A stretch of 64,000 nt of DNA, taken from assembly GCA_016722655.1 (NCBI GenBank), contig JADKIR010000004.1, positions 1,426,001 through 1,490,000 on the forward strand, given 5' to 3'. Under the pieces are notes generated by a model. That model was not told the DNA's origin. It saw only the letters and a list, made by a program, of their open reading frames with translations, and did no database searches. Within the stretch, counting starts at the first letter, position 1. Every line of letters begins with the position of its first letter. Positions 19,288-28,544 of this stretch are shown here, one piece after another. Source of the stretch: Cytophagaceae bacterium. Lineage in GTDB: Bacteria > Bacteroidota > Bacteroidia > Cytophagales > Spirosomataceae. Made by a program: the position numbers and the translations under genes.

Positions 19288-20547
19288 TTGGAAAAAAAAA
19301 GAATAACCTCGATTGATATCTTCCGTGGGCTCACTATGATGCTCATGACGATAGTAAATAACCCCGGCGACTGGGGAAATGTATATGCACCATTGCTTCA
19401 TGCCGAATGGCACGGAGCTACTCCAACTGACATGGTTTTTCCCTTCTTTGTGTTTATTATGGGGACAGCAATGCCATTTTCAACCATCAGAACAGGAGAA
19501 ATTTCGAAAGAGTTTTTTCTGAAAATCCTGACCCGTAGCCTGAGAATTTTTAATCTGGGTTTGTTTCTTAATTTTTTCTCAAAAATACATATTGGAGACC
19601 TAGATGGCACACTTCTGATGCTCATCAGGTTAGTTATTGCAGTTGGTGTTGCATACGCCATGCTTGGTAATTTTCAGGCCAAAACCAAACTGTGGCTTGC
19701 TGTGGGTGCCACCGCCCTGATGTTTATTCTGGCGTTTTGGGGAGGAGAAGACTTCGCTAGTGTCAGAATTCCGGGAGTGCTACAACGCATCGCTCTGGTT
19801 TATTTCTTTGCTGCCCTTATATATCAGAAATTTGAATTGAAAGGACAGCTCATAGCGGGTGTGGTTTTGTTGCTATCCTATTGGGCTATGATGGCACTGA
19901 TTCCTGTCCCTGGCGGCATTGAAGCCAACTTTGACAAAGGTACCAACCTGGCAGCATGGCTCGACAACACTTTGCTACCCGGCCATCTCTGGGCATCATC
20001 AAAAACATGGGATCCGGAAGGAATTTTGAGTACCATACCTGCTATCACTACTGTATTACTGGGAATTTGGACTGGTAATATTATCCAAAAACAAAAATCA
20101 GAGTCTTACAAATGGTTATTGATAATAGGCCTGGCTTTGATTATTGCAGGCAAATTGTGGGGAGTGATTTTCCCAATCAACAAAGCCTTGTGGACCAGCA
20201 GCTACGTGTTATTTGCCGGTGGATGGGCCATGTTGGTGCTGGCGATTGTAAGTGTAATTGATGAAAAAATCGGAAATAATCCTATAACCAAATTTTTGAT
20301 AATCTGGGGAGTAAATCCCATGATAGTGTTTTTTGGATCGGGCATATTGCCCCGGGCATTGGGAATGGTAAAAATTCCTTTTGGTGAAGAATCGCTGGGA
20401 ACTTTAGATTATTTAAATGAGGCCGTGATAAAACCTATGTTTAGCAATCCAATGAACGCCTCCCTTGCTTTTGCGATTTTTTATGTAATCCTTTGGTCTG
20501 TAATATTGATAATTCTAGACCGGAAAAAATTGATTTTTAAAGTGTGA
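19288..20547 (+). CDS. DUF5009 / heparan-N-acetyltransferase-like membrane protein
   Basis: A 419-residue protein with about ten to eleven membrane helices. The start ITSIDIFRGLTMMLMTIVNNPGDWGNVYAPLLHAEWHG and TDMVFPFFVFIMGTAMPFS is the hallmark of the HGSNAT/YeiB-like acyltransferase superfamily, DUF5009 in Bacteroidota. It probably moves an acyl group across the membrane onto a sugar. It starts at TTG (19288); the frame has a stop at 19282-19284, so no longer form exists. The DUF1080 gene follows after 23 bp, which suggests an operon acting on glycans. Confidence 0.85.
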   Translation: MEKKRITSIDIFRGLTMMLMTIVNNPGDWGNVYAPLLHAEWHGATPTDMVFPFFVFIMGTAMPFSTIRTGEISKEFFLKILTRSLRIFNLGLFLNFFSKIHIGDLDGTLLMLIRLVIAVGVAYAMLGNFQAKTKLWLAVGATALMFILAFWGGEDFASVRIPGVLQRIALVYFFAALIYQKFELKGQLIAGVVLLLSYWAMMALIPVPGGIEANFDKGTNLAAWLDNTLLPGHLWASSKTWDPEGILSTIPAITTVLLGIWTGNIIQKQKSESYKWLLIIGLALIIAGKLWGVIFPINKALWTSSYVLFAGGWAMLVLAIVSVIDEKIGNNPITKFLIIWGVNPMIVFFGSGILPRALGMVKIPFGEESLGTLDYLNEAVIKPMFSNPMNASLAFAIFYVILWSVILIILDRKKLIFKV

Positions 20548-20570
20548 TATTTTTTATTAAATAGTTTATA

Positions 20571-21242
20571 ATGAAAAACTTACTTGTATTTTTCTTAACC
20601 ATTTTATTGAGTTTGTCTGTTTCGGCCCAAAAGAAAAAATGGGTTAACCTTTTTGATGGAAAATCAACTGCCGGCTGGCACATCTGGAATCAAACCGATG
20701 TAAAAGGCTGGCATGTAATGGGAGGTGCTTTGATGACCCACGGTGGAAATGGCGACCTGGTTTCAGACCAGGAATATGGGGATTTCATACTGGAATTTGA
20801 ATTTAAAGTAGCCCCAAAAGGTAACAGTGGTGTGATATATAAAGTATTGGAAGACCATGCAAACAAAGACTTATTCGCCTCCTACGCCTCTGGTCCCGAA
20901 TACCAGATTATAGATGATGCCGGGTATCCGGGAAAAATCACCGACAAGCAAAAAACAGGAGCCAATTATGACATACAGCCACCCAGGGATTTGAATGCAG
21001 TGAAACCAGCAGATCAGTGGAACTCAGGGAAAATTCAGATTAAAGAAAACCGTGTGACCCATTGGCTAAACGGCATAAAAGTGGCTGATTATGAATATGG
21101 TAGTGTAAAGTGGGACGACGATGTAGCAGGTAGTAAATTTGCCAAATGGCCTTATGCCAAAGCACATACAAAAGGAAAAATTGCATTGCAAGATCACGGA
21201 GATATGGTGTCATTCAGGAAAATCAGGATTAAAGAGTTTTAA
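20571..21242 (+). CDS. DUF1080 protein (3-keto-disaccharide hydrolase-like), secreted
   Basis: A 223-residue protein with signal peptide MKNLLVFFLTILLSLSVSAQ and a single DUF1080 concanavalin-like domain: WVNLFDGKSTAGWH, GDFILEFEFKVAPKGNSGVIYKV, SGPEYQIIDDAGYP, and the C-terminal VSFRKIRIKEF. Members of this family include 3-keto-glucoside hydrolases. It lies 23 bp after the DUF5009 gene and is likely cotranscribed; both probably handle sugar substrates in the periplasm. Confidence 0.92.
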   Translation: MKNLLVFFLTILLSLSVSAQKKKWVNLFDGKSTAGWHIWNQTDVKGWHVMGGALMTHGGNGDLVSDQEYGDFILEFEFKVAPKGNSGVIYKVLEDHANKDLFASYASGPEYQIIDDAGYPGKITDKQKTGANYDIQPPRDLNAVKPADQWNSGKIQIKENRVTHWLNGIKVADYEYGSVKWDDDVAGSKFAKWPYAKAHTKGKIALQDHGDMVSFRKIRIKEF

Positions 21243-21305
21243 TGAAATTTTAGGAAAATATTTGGTTATTAGTAATCGCTTTCCCTAAAAAAAATTATTA
21301 AAATC

Positions 21306-21812
21306 ATGAATCAAAAAGTCTGTTTTTCTGAGACTCAAAGGTTTTCACAATGGTGGCTTTGGGCTATTTTGGGGATTATTGACCTTGGAATCCTATTGGG
21401 GGTTTTACAACAACTCTTTCTTGGGCAGTCTTTTGGCAATAACCCCATGAGCAATACCGGGCTGGGTCTGTTGTTGGTTTTTATGTTTTTAATTAATTTG
21501 CTGCTTTACAACTTCAAACTGGAAACTGTCATTACTGAAGATGGCATTTATGTCAAATTGTTTCCCATACATTTCAAATTTCGGTTCATTGACTGGAATA
21601 TTATCAATAAATCCTACACCCGAAAATACAAACCTTTGTTAGAGTTTGGCGGCTGGGGACTGAGGTATGGATTTGGTGGTACGGCTTACAATGTTTCGGG
21701 AAATGAAGGTTTACAGTTGGAATATAACGGAAATTCTCACTTACTCATAGGCACTCACCGGGCCGAAGAACTCAAAAACGTGCTGATTAAACTTGGACAT
21801 TGGAAGGAATAA
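21306..21812 (+). CDS. Two-helix membrane protein with PH-like C-terminal part, hypothetical
   Basis: The 168-residue product has two hydrophobic helices (about 15-37 and 57-72). A ~90-residue cytosolic tail follows (TVITEDGIYVKLFPIHFKFRFIDWNIINKSYTRKY ... LIGTHRAEELKNVL), whose pattern resembles the bacterial PH-like domains often fused to two helices. The last stretch, with a threshold-like LLIGTHRAEEL, is typical of that class. Function unknown. Confidence 0.7.
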   Translation: MNQKVCFSETQRFSQWWLWAILGIIDLGILLGVLQQLFLGQSFGNNPMSNTGLGLLLVFMFLINLLLYNFKLETVITEDGIYVKLFPIHFKFRFIDWNIINKSYTRKYKPLLEFGGWGLRYGFGGTAYNVSGNEGLQLEYNGNSHLLIGTHRAEELKNVLIKLGHWKE

Positions 21813-21888
21813 TATCTGGTTTTAGTCCCGCTTTTCATAATATTCAGTCCCAAACACCGTTCTGAAATACATACCCTATGTAAAATTT

Positions 21889-24441
21889 ATGAACTTCAGA
21901 CTAATACTATTTTTCCTGCTTTTTTCTTTTACCCAATCTTCCGCATTTTATTTTAAAGGTAAAATCACCGACGAAAATAACCAGGCACTTCCGTTTGCTT
22001 CGATTTTTGTAAAAAACACTAAAATAGGCACCAATAGCAACGAAAAGGGTGAATTTTCACTATCTCTTCAAACCGGCACTTATGAAGTTGTTTTCAGGTA
22101 TTTGGGATATGAAACTTTAACCAAAGCTGTAAATATTGAAACCCAGGATATAACATTTAATATCCGAATGACACCGGCTATAATCCAGCTTTCTGATGCC
22201 GTAGTTGGCACCCAAAAGGAAGACCCGGCCCTGACCATCATGCGAAAGACCATAGCCATGTCGATATTTCATTATAAAGAACTCGAAACCTATTCCTTCA
22301 AATCTTATCTCAAAGGCAACATGAAGATTTTGGATATTCCTTTTGTTTTTGAAAAACTTGCCAAAAAGAATTTTATCGAAAAAAACCAACTCTATGTTTT
22401 TGAGAGTGTTCACAAAGTAAATTTCAAACAACCGGGCCAGCTTTCAGAAAATGTGATTGCTAAAAAAGATAACCTGCCGCCAAATCTCAAAAACAGTGTA
22501 AGTATTTCATTTGGAAAATATGAAATCTATTCTCCTGATAACGAAGGCTCTCCGGTGACTAAAAAAGGGGCAAGAAATTTTAAGTATGAATATCTGGGTT
22601 ATTTTGAAGAAAACGGCCAGGTAATTAACAAAATAAAAGTAACTCCAAAAATCAAAGGATATAACAGTGGGGTGATGAACATCGTTGATGGCAGCTGGTA
22701 CATTCATAGTTACGACTTTAAAACTTCTGACGATGTGAGTAATACCCGCACAAGGGCCATTTTTAATGCCATTGATGGTGTGTGGTTTTTGTCAAACCTA
22801 AATATAGAAACCACATTGGAAAGTTATGGTGCCGAAATGGAAATGCGTGCTGTGGTGGCTTTAAAAGATATTGCTTTCAAAAAGAACCCCAAATATGCAG
22901 AGGTTAAACCTGAAATAATTGATGAAAAAATATTTAAAGAAAAAGCCACACTAAAACCAAAAGATGCTCCAGTGAATAAGGAGGCTACTCTTAAAGATTT
23001 GAAGACTCTGGCAAAATCTCTGGAAAACGAAGACCGAAAAACCGGTGAAGCAGTTGATTCTGACCGAAACTTTAAAGTTGACTCTATGGCTACCAAACGT
23101 GACTCAACTTTTTGGAATCTGGAAAGGCAGGTGCCACTTACTATCTCTGAAATAGTAGGTTTTAAAAAAGCCGACAGCCTATATGTGATTAATGCTGAGG
23201 CCATTCAAAAGAAAATAAAAAAGGATAGCACCAGGTTTTCGGGTGGCAATAAGTTCAAAGTGCCTCAATTATTTTTGGGTCATAAATATCAGTTTGGTAA
23301 AACCATTGACACAACCACCAGGCTCAGAGAAACCGTTTTTTCGGTCGGGAAAATATTTGATGACCTGCGATTCAATGCCGTAGAAGGCTATACGCTTGGA
23401 ATAAACCGATTAGAATTTTCGAAAAATAAGAATGCCTCAGAAAATTTTAAAGTTGGGGTGAAGGCTTACTATTCCGTTCAACATAACCGCCTGAATGGAG
23501 AAGTGTATTTTTCAAAACAAATAAACAGATCTACTTTCGGAATTTCGGGAGGGCGTAGAGTATTCCAAATAAATCAGCAAATGCCGGTTTCCACCTTCCT
23601 AAACGAAACTTACGCCTTACTCAATGGCCGGCATGAGGCCAAACTGACAGAAAAAAGCCAAATCACCATTTCTCATCGCTATACTTTCAGTCCAAGAATG
23701 ATCCTTAGCAATCAGTTTATTGGCGAACAAAGGAGTGTTCCCGAAAATCAGGTTTTCCATGTATGGTTAAATCCGGAAAAAATGTTTGAGCCAAATAATA
23801 TTTCCCATTTCAATGGCAATAAACTTACGGAAGGAAACCTGAGCAACAGGGTTTTTCTGAAAACTTCACTTCAGTATAGTCCCAATGCACGGCTAAACCG
23901 CTACAATGGCATCGACCGAATGGAGAAGCAAAACGCTCCCAGTTTTCGTATAAATCATACTTTCTCGTTTATTAAAAATGTATTCGGGCAAATAGATCTG
24001 GAAGTTACTCATACCCAAAAAATCAAGTCTGGATATCTTACTGCCAGCTTTAACTCAGGGTTTTTTTATGGGAATAAGCCTACAAATATACTTGACTACA
24101 AGCAATTTATGGGAAATGAACTGTTAATAAGCTCACACAGAAATTTTCGTGATTTAGATTATTATAAATTCTCGTCAGACAAATTTTATGTGCAGGGCTT
24201 TCTCGAATATAAACCCGAAAGGCTGGTTTTGTCACAGATTCCTCAGATACGAAAAGCGGGGATTTCCGAATATGTATTCGGTAATTTTCTAAAAAACCAG
24301 TATGTTTCTCATCAGGAGGCCGGATATGGTATTTCATTGTTTGGACAAAAGATTTCTGCTGAATTCTATACAGCATATGAAAATCAGAAATTACTTTCAA
24401 AAGGTTTCAGAATTATTTTGCCTTTGGCCGGGGAAAAATAA
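21889..24441 (+). CDS. DUF5686 outer-membrane protein with carboxypeptidase-regulatory-like domain
   Basis: An 850-residue protein with a signal peptide (ending SSAFYF). It has an N-terminal CarboxypepD_reg-like beta-sandwich (residues about 22-105: GKITDENNQALPFASIFVKNTKIGT ... YLGYETL), the central DUF5686 segment (DPALTIMRKTIAMSIFHYKELETYSFKSY), a charged linker near 340-400, and a long beta-strand-rich C-terminus likely to form an outer-membrane barrel. It lacks a TonB plug. The family is common in Bacteroidota; role unknown, perhaps surface transport or assembly. Confidence 0.88.
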   Translation: MNFRLILFFLLFSFTQSSAFYFKGKITDENNQALPFASIFVKNTKIGTNSNEKGEFSLSLQTGTYEVVFRYLGYETLTKAVNIETQDITFNIRMTPAIIQLSDAVVGTQKEDPALTIMRKTIAMSIFHYKELETYSFKSYLKGNMKILDIPFVFEKLAKKNFIEKNQLYVFESVHKVNFKQPGQLSENVIAKKDNLPPNLKNSVSISFGKYEIYSPDNEGSPVTKKGARNFKYEYLGYFEENGQVINKIKVTPKIKGYNSGVMNIVDGSWYIHSYDFKTSDDVSNTRTRAIFNAIDGVWFLSNLNIETTLESYGAEMEMRAVVALKDIAFKKNPKYAEVKPEIIDEKIFKEKATLKPKDAPVNKEATLKDLKTLAKSLENEDRKTGEAVDSDRNFKVDSMATKRDSTFWNLERQVPLTISEIVGFKKADSLYVINAEAIQKKIKKDSTRFSGGNKFKVPQLFLGHKYQFGKTIDTTTRLRETVFSVGKIFDDLRFNAVEGYTLGINRLEFSKNKNASENFKVGVKAYYSVQHNRLNGEVYFSKQINRSTFGISGGRRVFQINQQMPVSTFLNETYALLNGRHEAKLTEKSQITISHRYTFSPRMILSNQFIGEQRSVPENQVFHVWLNPEKMFEPNNISHFNGNKLTEGNLSNRVFLKTSLQYSPNARLNRYNGIDRMEKQNAPSFRINHTFSFIKNVFGQIDLEVTHTQKIKSGYLTASFNSGFFYGNKPTNILDYKQFMGNELLISSHRNFRDLDYYKFSSDKFYVQGFLEYKPERLVLSQIPQIRKAGISEYVFGNFLKNQYVSHQEAGYGISLFGQKISAEFYTAYENQKLLSKGFRIILPLAGEK

Positions 24442-24714
24442 ACCCCTAAAAAAACCATATTTATAATGCAGTAAATGGCCTTAAAGCCATCTTTCCAATT
24501 GTTTTTCTTGCCCTCTAAATAAGTACCTCTAAAGTACGAAATCCCAACTTCATAAACCCTTTTGCTTTTGATTCGAGAAATTTTCGCAGTCACATTTGGC
24601 TCAAATCCAAATCTGTTTTCTTTCTGATTAAGGCTTGAGCATCCTGGCATCAAAAAGCTTATTGCAGGATTCCATGTCAGTAAGATTGAGGTTTATGGCG
24701 ACTAGGGAGTATGA
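24442..24714 (-). pseudogene. Remnant of a family 2 glycosyltransferase (C-terminal part only)
   Basis: Two minus-strand frames carry clear family 2 glycosyltransferase sequence of the dolichyl-phosphate-mannose/undecaprenyl type. Frame one (to about 24714) reads NLNLTDMESCNKLFDARMLK and ends in TAA at 24628-24630. Frame two continues SLNQKENRFGFEPNVTAKI, then YEVGISYFRGTYLEGKK and WKDGFKAIYC. The family consensus joins these directly (TDMETCYK..F...K...KENRFGFEPE.TAK), so a frameshift lies near 24634. The N-terminal two thirds with the nucleotide-binding site are absent, so no active enzyme is made. The open frame runs slightly into the DUF5686 gene. Confidence 0.8.
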
Positions 24715-24955
24715 TAAAGAGTTTATATCCGATAATATAAAGAAAAAGAGTAGGGTGGGGTTAATCACCCAAAAACCTGGAGCAATTATTCTACATCAGC
24801 ATATAGGTCAAATATAAGACTTATTAAAATATTAGTTTCCTACTTGACCCTTTCTGCCCGGGTTGCAGACTATGCAATAAAGGAAATGTAGAATGGGAAT
24901 TTGTAAGAATTAAAACTACCCTTTTTCTATCAGATTTTTTATTTACAAAAGTACC

Positions 24956-26482
24956 TCAAAACTTCGCTGGCACCTTAGCCCCGGGAGTAGAGTTTTTGAT
25001 AAATTCTCTGATGTCGTCATTGCCTTTTTTCAGGTCTTCCTTACGCAGGTACATCATGTGACCCGAGCGATAACCTTTCCAGTACATACGGTCTTTGAGT
25101 TTGCCTGAAGGGTCCATTTGCCACATATTATATTTGGCATTGAAGTAGTCACAGGCACCGTCATAGTAACCCGACTGCACCAAAAGTTTCAGATAAGGGT
25201 TAATCGCCATCGCCTGACGAAGCTGTTCGGCCACATTGAGTTCGGCCTCATAGTTGCCCCAAGGGTGCACGGGGCCAAACATAAAATATTTCAAGTCGGT
25301 TTTAAACTTCAATTCTTCCCGCAAATACATGTTGATAGGAGGAGTAAACGAGTGGAGCCATGAGGTGAGCTCTGCATTGTAATCCGGGCGTTCGCCTGCA
25401 GCTTTGGCGTCAATACCCAGATATCTGGAATCCAGGCGGCCTATAGTAAAACCTTTATCACGTAACAATTCTTTCCAAAACTGATTAAAGCTTACACTGA
25501 GGTTATTTTCCAAAACATATTGTTCCGAGATACCTGAATATCGGGCAACTTTGGCTGCTATTTCTTTCTTTTTGGCATCAGAAAGCATATTACCCAAAGA
25601 CAAGGCTGGCAAGAACTCCTGTGTAGTAAACTGCTCTACTTCCGGCAACATTTTTTCCAGATCTTTGGATTGTAAATCGGCAGAAAGTGCCTTATGATAC
25701 CAGGCCGTAGCTGCATAATAAGGTAGGCGAAGTGCAGTAGAAGAAACATCGTCTCGCTCAATACCAAGTGTGGTAGGCGACACCAAAATCACACCATTGA
25801 AGTACATCCAGTGATTGTTTTGCAGTTCCTGTACCAGTCCCGACACCCGTGTTGTACCATAACTTTCTCCTATCAAATATTTTGGAGAAGCCCATCTGTT
25901 GGTGCGGCTCACGAATGTATTGATCCAATCTGCCAGATAAGAAATATCAGGTTTTATGCCAAAAAAAGAGCTTCTCGGGGCCTCCTGGTCAATGATACGG
26001 CTAAAACCGGTATTTACGGGGTCGATAAAAACAATATCGGCCACATCGAGCAAAGAATAAGGGTTTTCCTTGTATCCATAAGGCTGTAGCGGGTATCCCT
26101 CGTCGTCAATATTAAGGATTTTTGGTCCGGTGTAAGCCATGTGCATCCACACCGAAGCCGTGCCGGGGCCGCCGTTGAATGAAATCACCAAAGGCCGGGT
26201 TGCACGGTCTTTCACATCGCTACGCTCATAATAAGTATAAAAACAGGAGGCTATAATTTTGCCTTTTTCATCCCAAACCGGCTGGGTGCCCACGGTCGCT
26301 TTATAGGGTACTTTCTGGCCATTGACCGTAATCTCGGCATTGGATACAATGGTCATGTCAGGGTTGAGAGTACGCGACTCCGAAACCGTTCCTTTATCTT
26401 CAGTTTTGGGTTTCGAGGGCGTTTGCTGTGCAAAAACACCAGTAAATGAAGTAATTGCAAAAAGCAAGAAAAGCTTTTTCAT
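24956..26482 (-). CDS. S10 family serine carboxypeptidase, secreted
   Basis: A 508-residue alpha/beta hydrolase with signal peptide MKKLFLLFAITSFTGVFAQ. Peptidase S10 features are FNGGPGTASVWMH (oxyanion loop, about residue 105), IGESYGTTR (nucleophile Ser, about 203), an Asp in the C-terminal ...QSGYYDGACDYFNAKY region and His in SGHMMYLRKEDL. Yeast-type carboxypeptidases remove C-terminal residues at acidic pH; bacterial members are secreted. It is led by a textbook promoter (TTTG-N19-TACATTTG). Expression is probably independent of neighbours. Confidence 0.92.
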   Translation of the reverse strand: MKKLFLLFAITSFTGVFAQQTPSKPKTEDKGTVSESRTLNPDMTIVSNAEITVNGQKVPYKATVGTQPVWDEKGKIIASCFYTYYERSDVKDRATRPLVISFNGGPGTASVWMHMAYTGPKILNIDDEGYPLQPYGYKENPYSLLDVADIVFIDPVNTGFSRIIDQEAPRSSFFGIKPDISYLADWINTFVSRTNRWASPKYLIGESYGTTRVSGLVQELQNNHWMYFNGVILVSPTTLGIERDDVSSTALRLPYYAATAWYHKALSADLQSKDLEKMLPEVEQFTTQEFLPALSLGNMLSDAKKKEIAAKVARYSGISEQYVLENNLSVSFNQFWKELLRDKGFTIGRLDSRYLGIDAKAAGERPDYNAELTSWLHSFTPPINMYLREELKFKTDLKYFMFGPVHPWGNYEAELNVAEQLRQAMAINPYLKLLVQSGYYDGACDYFNAKYNMWQMDPSGKLKDRMYWKGYRSGHMMYLRKEDLKKGNDDIREFIKNSTPGAKVPAKF

Positions 26483-26520
26483 AGCTATCAGGTAATTGGT
26501 TTGGTGATAAATAAGGTTAA

Positions 26521-26551
26521 CAAATGTACCTTGTTAGGCTTTTTATTCAAA
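26521..26551 (-). promoter_or_regulatory. Complete Bacteroidota promoter of the S10 peptidase gene
   Basis: On the minus strand TTTG (26548-26551) is followed by 19 bp and then TACATTTG (26521-26528), an exact -33/-7 pair. The ATG lies 38 bp downstream. Confidence 0.8.
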
Positions 26552-26686
26552 ACTAAATTACTACTTATTAAATGTTGTTCCATTTTAGAATAAAGTCAAA
26601 ATATTGCCTTTATTTTTTTACCGTAAAATAACTATTTGTTTCAAAGAAATAGATTAATAATTAAATTTAAAAAAAATCCGAAAACA

Positions 26687-27052
26687 ATGAAATTGAAAAT
26701 TCTATTGGTGGTATTCAGTTTTTTCATTTTTTCTTGTGATGAAAAAAACCAAAATGTTAAAATTGAACAAGGAATTTATCCCTGTGGAATAAAAGACGGA
26801 AGAAAATATAGTTCAAATGTAATTACCGAAGAACGGATATTAAGTATTGATAATATCAGCACCGATTCTAAAACCGTTATATATGGTTTTAGAAATAGTG
26901 ACGACCAAAGGGTTTTCTTGCCCTGCAATTTTCCTGATGAGTTGAAGCTTTCAATAGGTAAAAGAGTAAAAGTAACTTATAAGGTTTTTGAATTTGAAAA
27001 CCTTAATGTGAGAGAAAATCCAATTGAACTGATTAATTATCAGATTTTTTAA
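26687..27052 (+). CDS. Small lipoprotein, hypothetical
   Basis: ATG at 26687 gives MKLKILLVVFSFFIFSCDEKN, a clean lipoprotein signal with Cys near residue 17; the in-frame codons upstream are Lys- and Asn-rich and unlikely to be translated. The 121-residue product is beta-rich with Cys residues CGIKDG and LPCNF. Followed after 28 bp by a second small lipoprotein gene; probably one unit. No family recognised. Confidence 0.65.
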   Translation: MKLKILLVVFSFFIFSCDEKNQNVKIEQGIYPCGIKDGRKYSSNVITEERILSIDNISTDSKTVIYGFRNSDDQRVFLPCNFPDELKLSIGKRVKVTYKVFEFENLNVRENPIELINYQIF

Positions 27053-27080
27053 CATTCATTCATTATTTCAAATCAATAAA

Positions 27081-27587
27081 ATGAAACACATTTTAACTAT
27101 TTTCGTCGTAACACTTTTTATAAGCTGTACAAAAAATATTGATCCTATTAGTCTATCAGATGGTGACCCTGTCAGAACAGGGTTTGTTAAAATCTCGGTT
27201 CTTGATAAAATCTCTGGTGAGAATTTATTGGATCCATCTACCAAGAATCATTTTGATTTGTCTAAGATTTTGTTAGAATTTTCTTATTATCCCGGGAAAA
27301 AATTCTCAATATACGACTCTACTGTAGCTAAGCCTTCGGTTTTACTGGAAAACACCACCACCAAGCTAAAAGTGAATGTAACTGATTTCATGCCTGATAA
27401 TTATTGCAATGTAAATATTACCTGGCCAAATGGGTTGACGGATAAAATAACTTTTCGTTTTGTTCATTCCAAAACCTCTCAAGAATATCTGGTGAATGCC
27501 ATTTTGGTAAATGATGTAATTTTCTCCCAAGCTATTTATGGAAAAGGAGATGAGGTTGAGAGCAAAGACATAAAACTTTTCAGATAA
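27081..27587 (+). CDS. Small lipoprotein, hypothetical
   Basis: A 168-residue protein with lipoprotein signal MKHILTIFVVTLFISC. The rest looks like a single beta-sandwich of about 140 residues (DPVRTGFVKISVLDKISGENLLDP, TTKLKVNVTDFMPDNYCNVNITWPNG) resembling carbohydrate- or Ig-like modules. It follows the previous lipoprotein gene by 28 bp. Unknown function. Confidence 0.65.
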   Translation: MKHILTIFVVTLFISCTKNIDPISLSDGDPVRTGFVKISVLDKISGENLLDPSTKNHFDLSKILLEFSYYPGKKFSIYDSTVAKPSVLLENTTTKLKVNVTDFMPDNYCNVNITWPNGLTDKITFRFVHSKTSQEYLVNAILVNDVIFSQAIYGKGDEVESKDIKLFR

Positions 27588-27701
27588 CTTATAATTGTTC
27601 TTTTAATCCTAAAATTATTAGCAATTCAAAATTTTAGGTAGTTAAATCCAAATAATAAAATTCAAAAAAGTAATTTTGAGTGTTTAAAAAAATCTCTCAA
27701 A

Positions 27702-28367
27702 ATGGTAATTTCTCCCGAAATAATAGATTTCCTGAACCAACTCAAACAAAACAATAACAAGGAGTGGTTTACGGCCAATAAGTCATTGTATGAAAAAGCA
27801 AAAGCTGATTTTGAGGTTTTTATCAAAGATCTTTTTGGGGAAATCGCTCAATTTGACCCCGAAATTGGTCATCATGACCCCAAAAGCTGCATTTTCAGAA
27901 TCTACCGCTATGTAAGATTTTCAAAAGATAAATCACCTTACAAAACCCATTTTGGTGCTCATATCACACCGGCAGCCAAAAAATCTGACATACACACGCG
28001 GTCAGGCTACTACATACACATCGAAACCGGCAACCAAAGCATGCTCGCAGGTGGTGCATATTTGCCGCAGGGCGACTGGCTCAAAGGCATCAGGCAGGAA
28101 ATTGATTACAATGGAGCTGATCTGGAAAAAATATTGCTCGAAAATAACTTTAAAGCTGTTTTTGGTGAAATCGAAGGCGAAAAACTTCAAAAAGTACCCA
28201 AAGATTTTGACCCTGCCCACCCTCAGGCAGAGCTTCTGAAAATGAAGAGTTTTCTGGCAACTCACCATGTCAATGATAGTGAGTTAAGCAGCCCCGATTT
28301 TCTGCAAAAAGCAGTTAACGTCTTTAAAACCCTCAAGCCATTGGGTGATTTTCTGAACAGAAATTAA
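27702..28367 (+). CDS. DUF2461 family protein
   Basis: A 221-residue cytosolic protein with the DUF2461 (TIGR02453) core: DFLNQLKQNNNKEWFTANKSLYEKAKADFEVF, FRIYRYVRFSKDKSPYKTHFGAHI and SMLAGGAYLPQGDWLKGIRQEID. The family is widespread in bacteria and fungi; function is unknown. No signal peptide. It has 114 bp of AT-rich DNA before it and probably its own promoter. Confidence 0.9.
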   Translation: MVISPEIIDFLNQLKQNNNKEWFTANKSLYEKAKADFEVFIKDLFGEIAQFDPEIGHHDPKSCIFRIYRYVRFSKDKSPYKTHFGAHITPAAKKSDIHTRSGYYIHIETGNQSMLAGGAYLPQGDWLKGIRQEIDYNGADLEKILLENNFKAVFGEIEGEKLQKVPKDFDPAHPQAELLKMKSFLATHHVNDSELSSPDFLQKAVNVFKTLKPLGDFLNRN

Positions 28368-28445
28368 TATTCATTCCTCTTAAAACGAACAAGATTTCAT
28401 TTTTAATAATAAATGTATGTACATATATTGTATTCGTATTTTTAT

Positions 28446-28453
28446 TATATTTG
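28446..28453 (+). promoter_or_regulatory. Bacteroidota -7 promoter box upstream of the dioxygenase gene
   Basis: TATATTTG is an exact TAnnTTTG match and would give a leader of about 85 nt. A TTG 15 bp upstream is too close to be a good -33. Confidence 0.4.
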
Positions 28454-28544
28454 AGGAACTTATTTCTAAAATGATTTGGTTTTAAGGTTTATATGATTGT
28501 TTTCTTACTAAAATACAAGAAGAAATAATTGAAAACTCTTTAAA

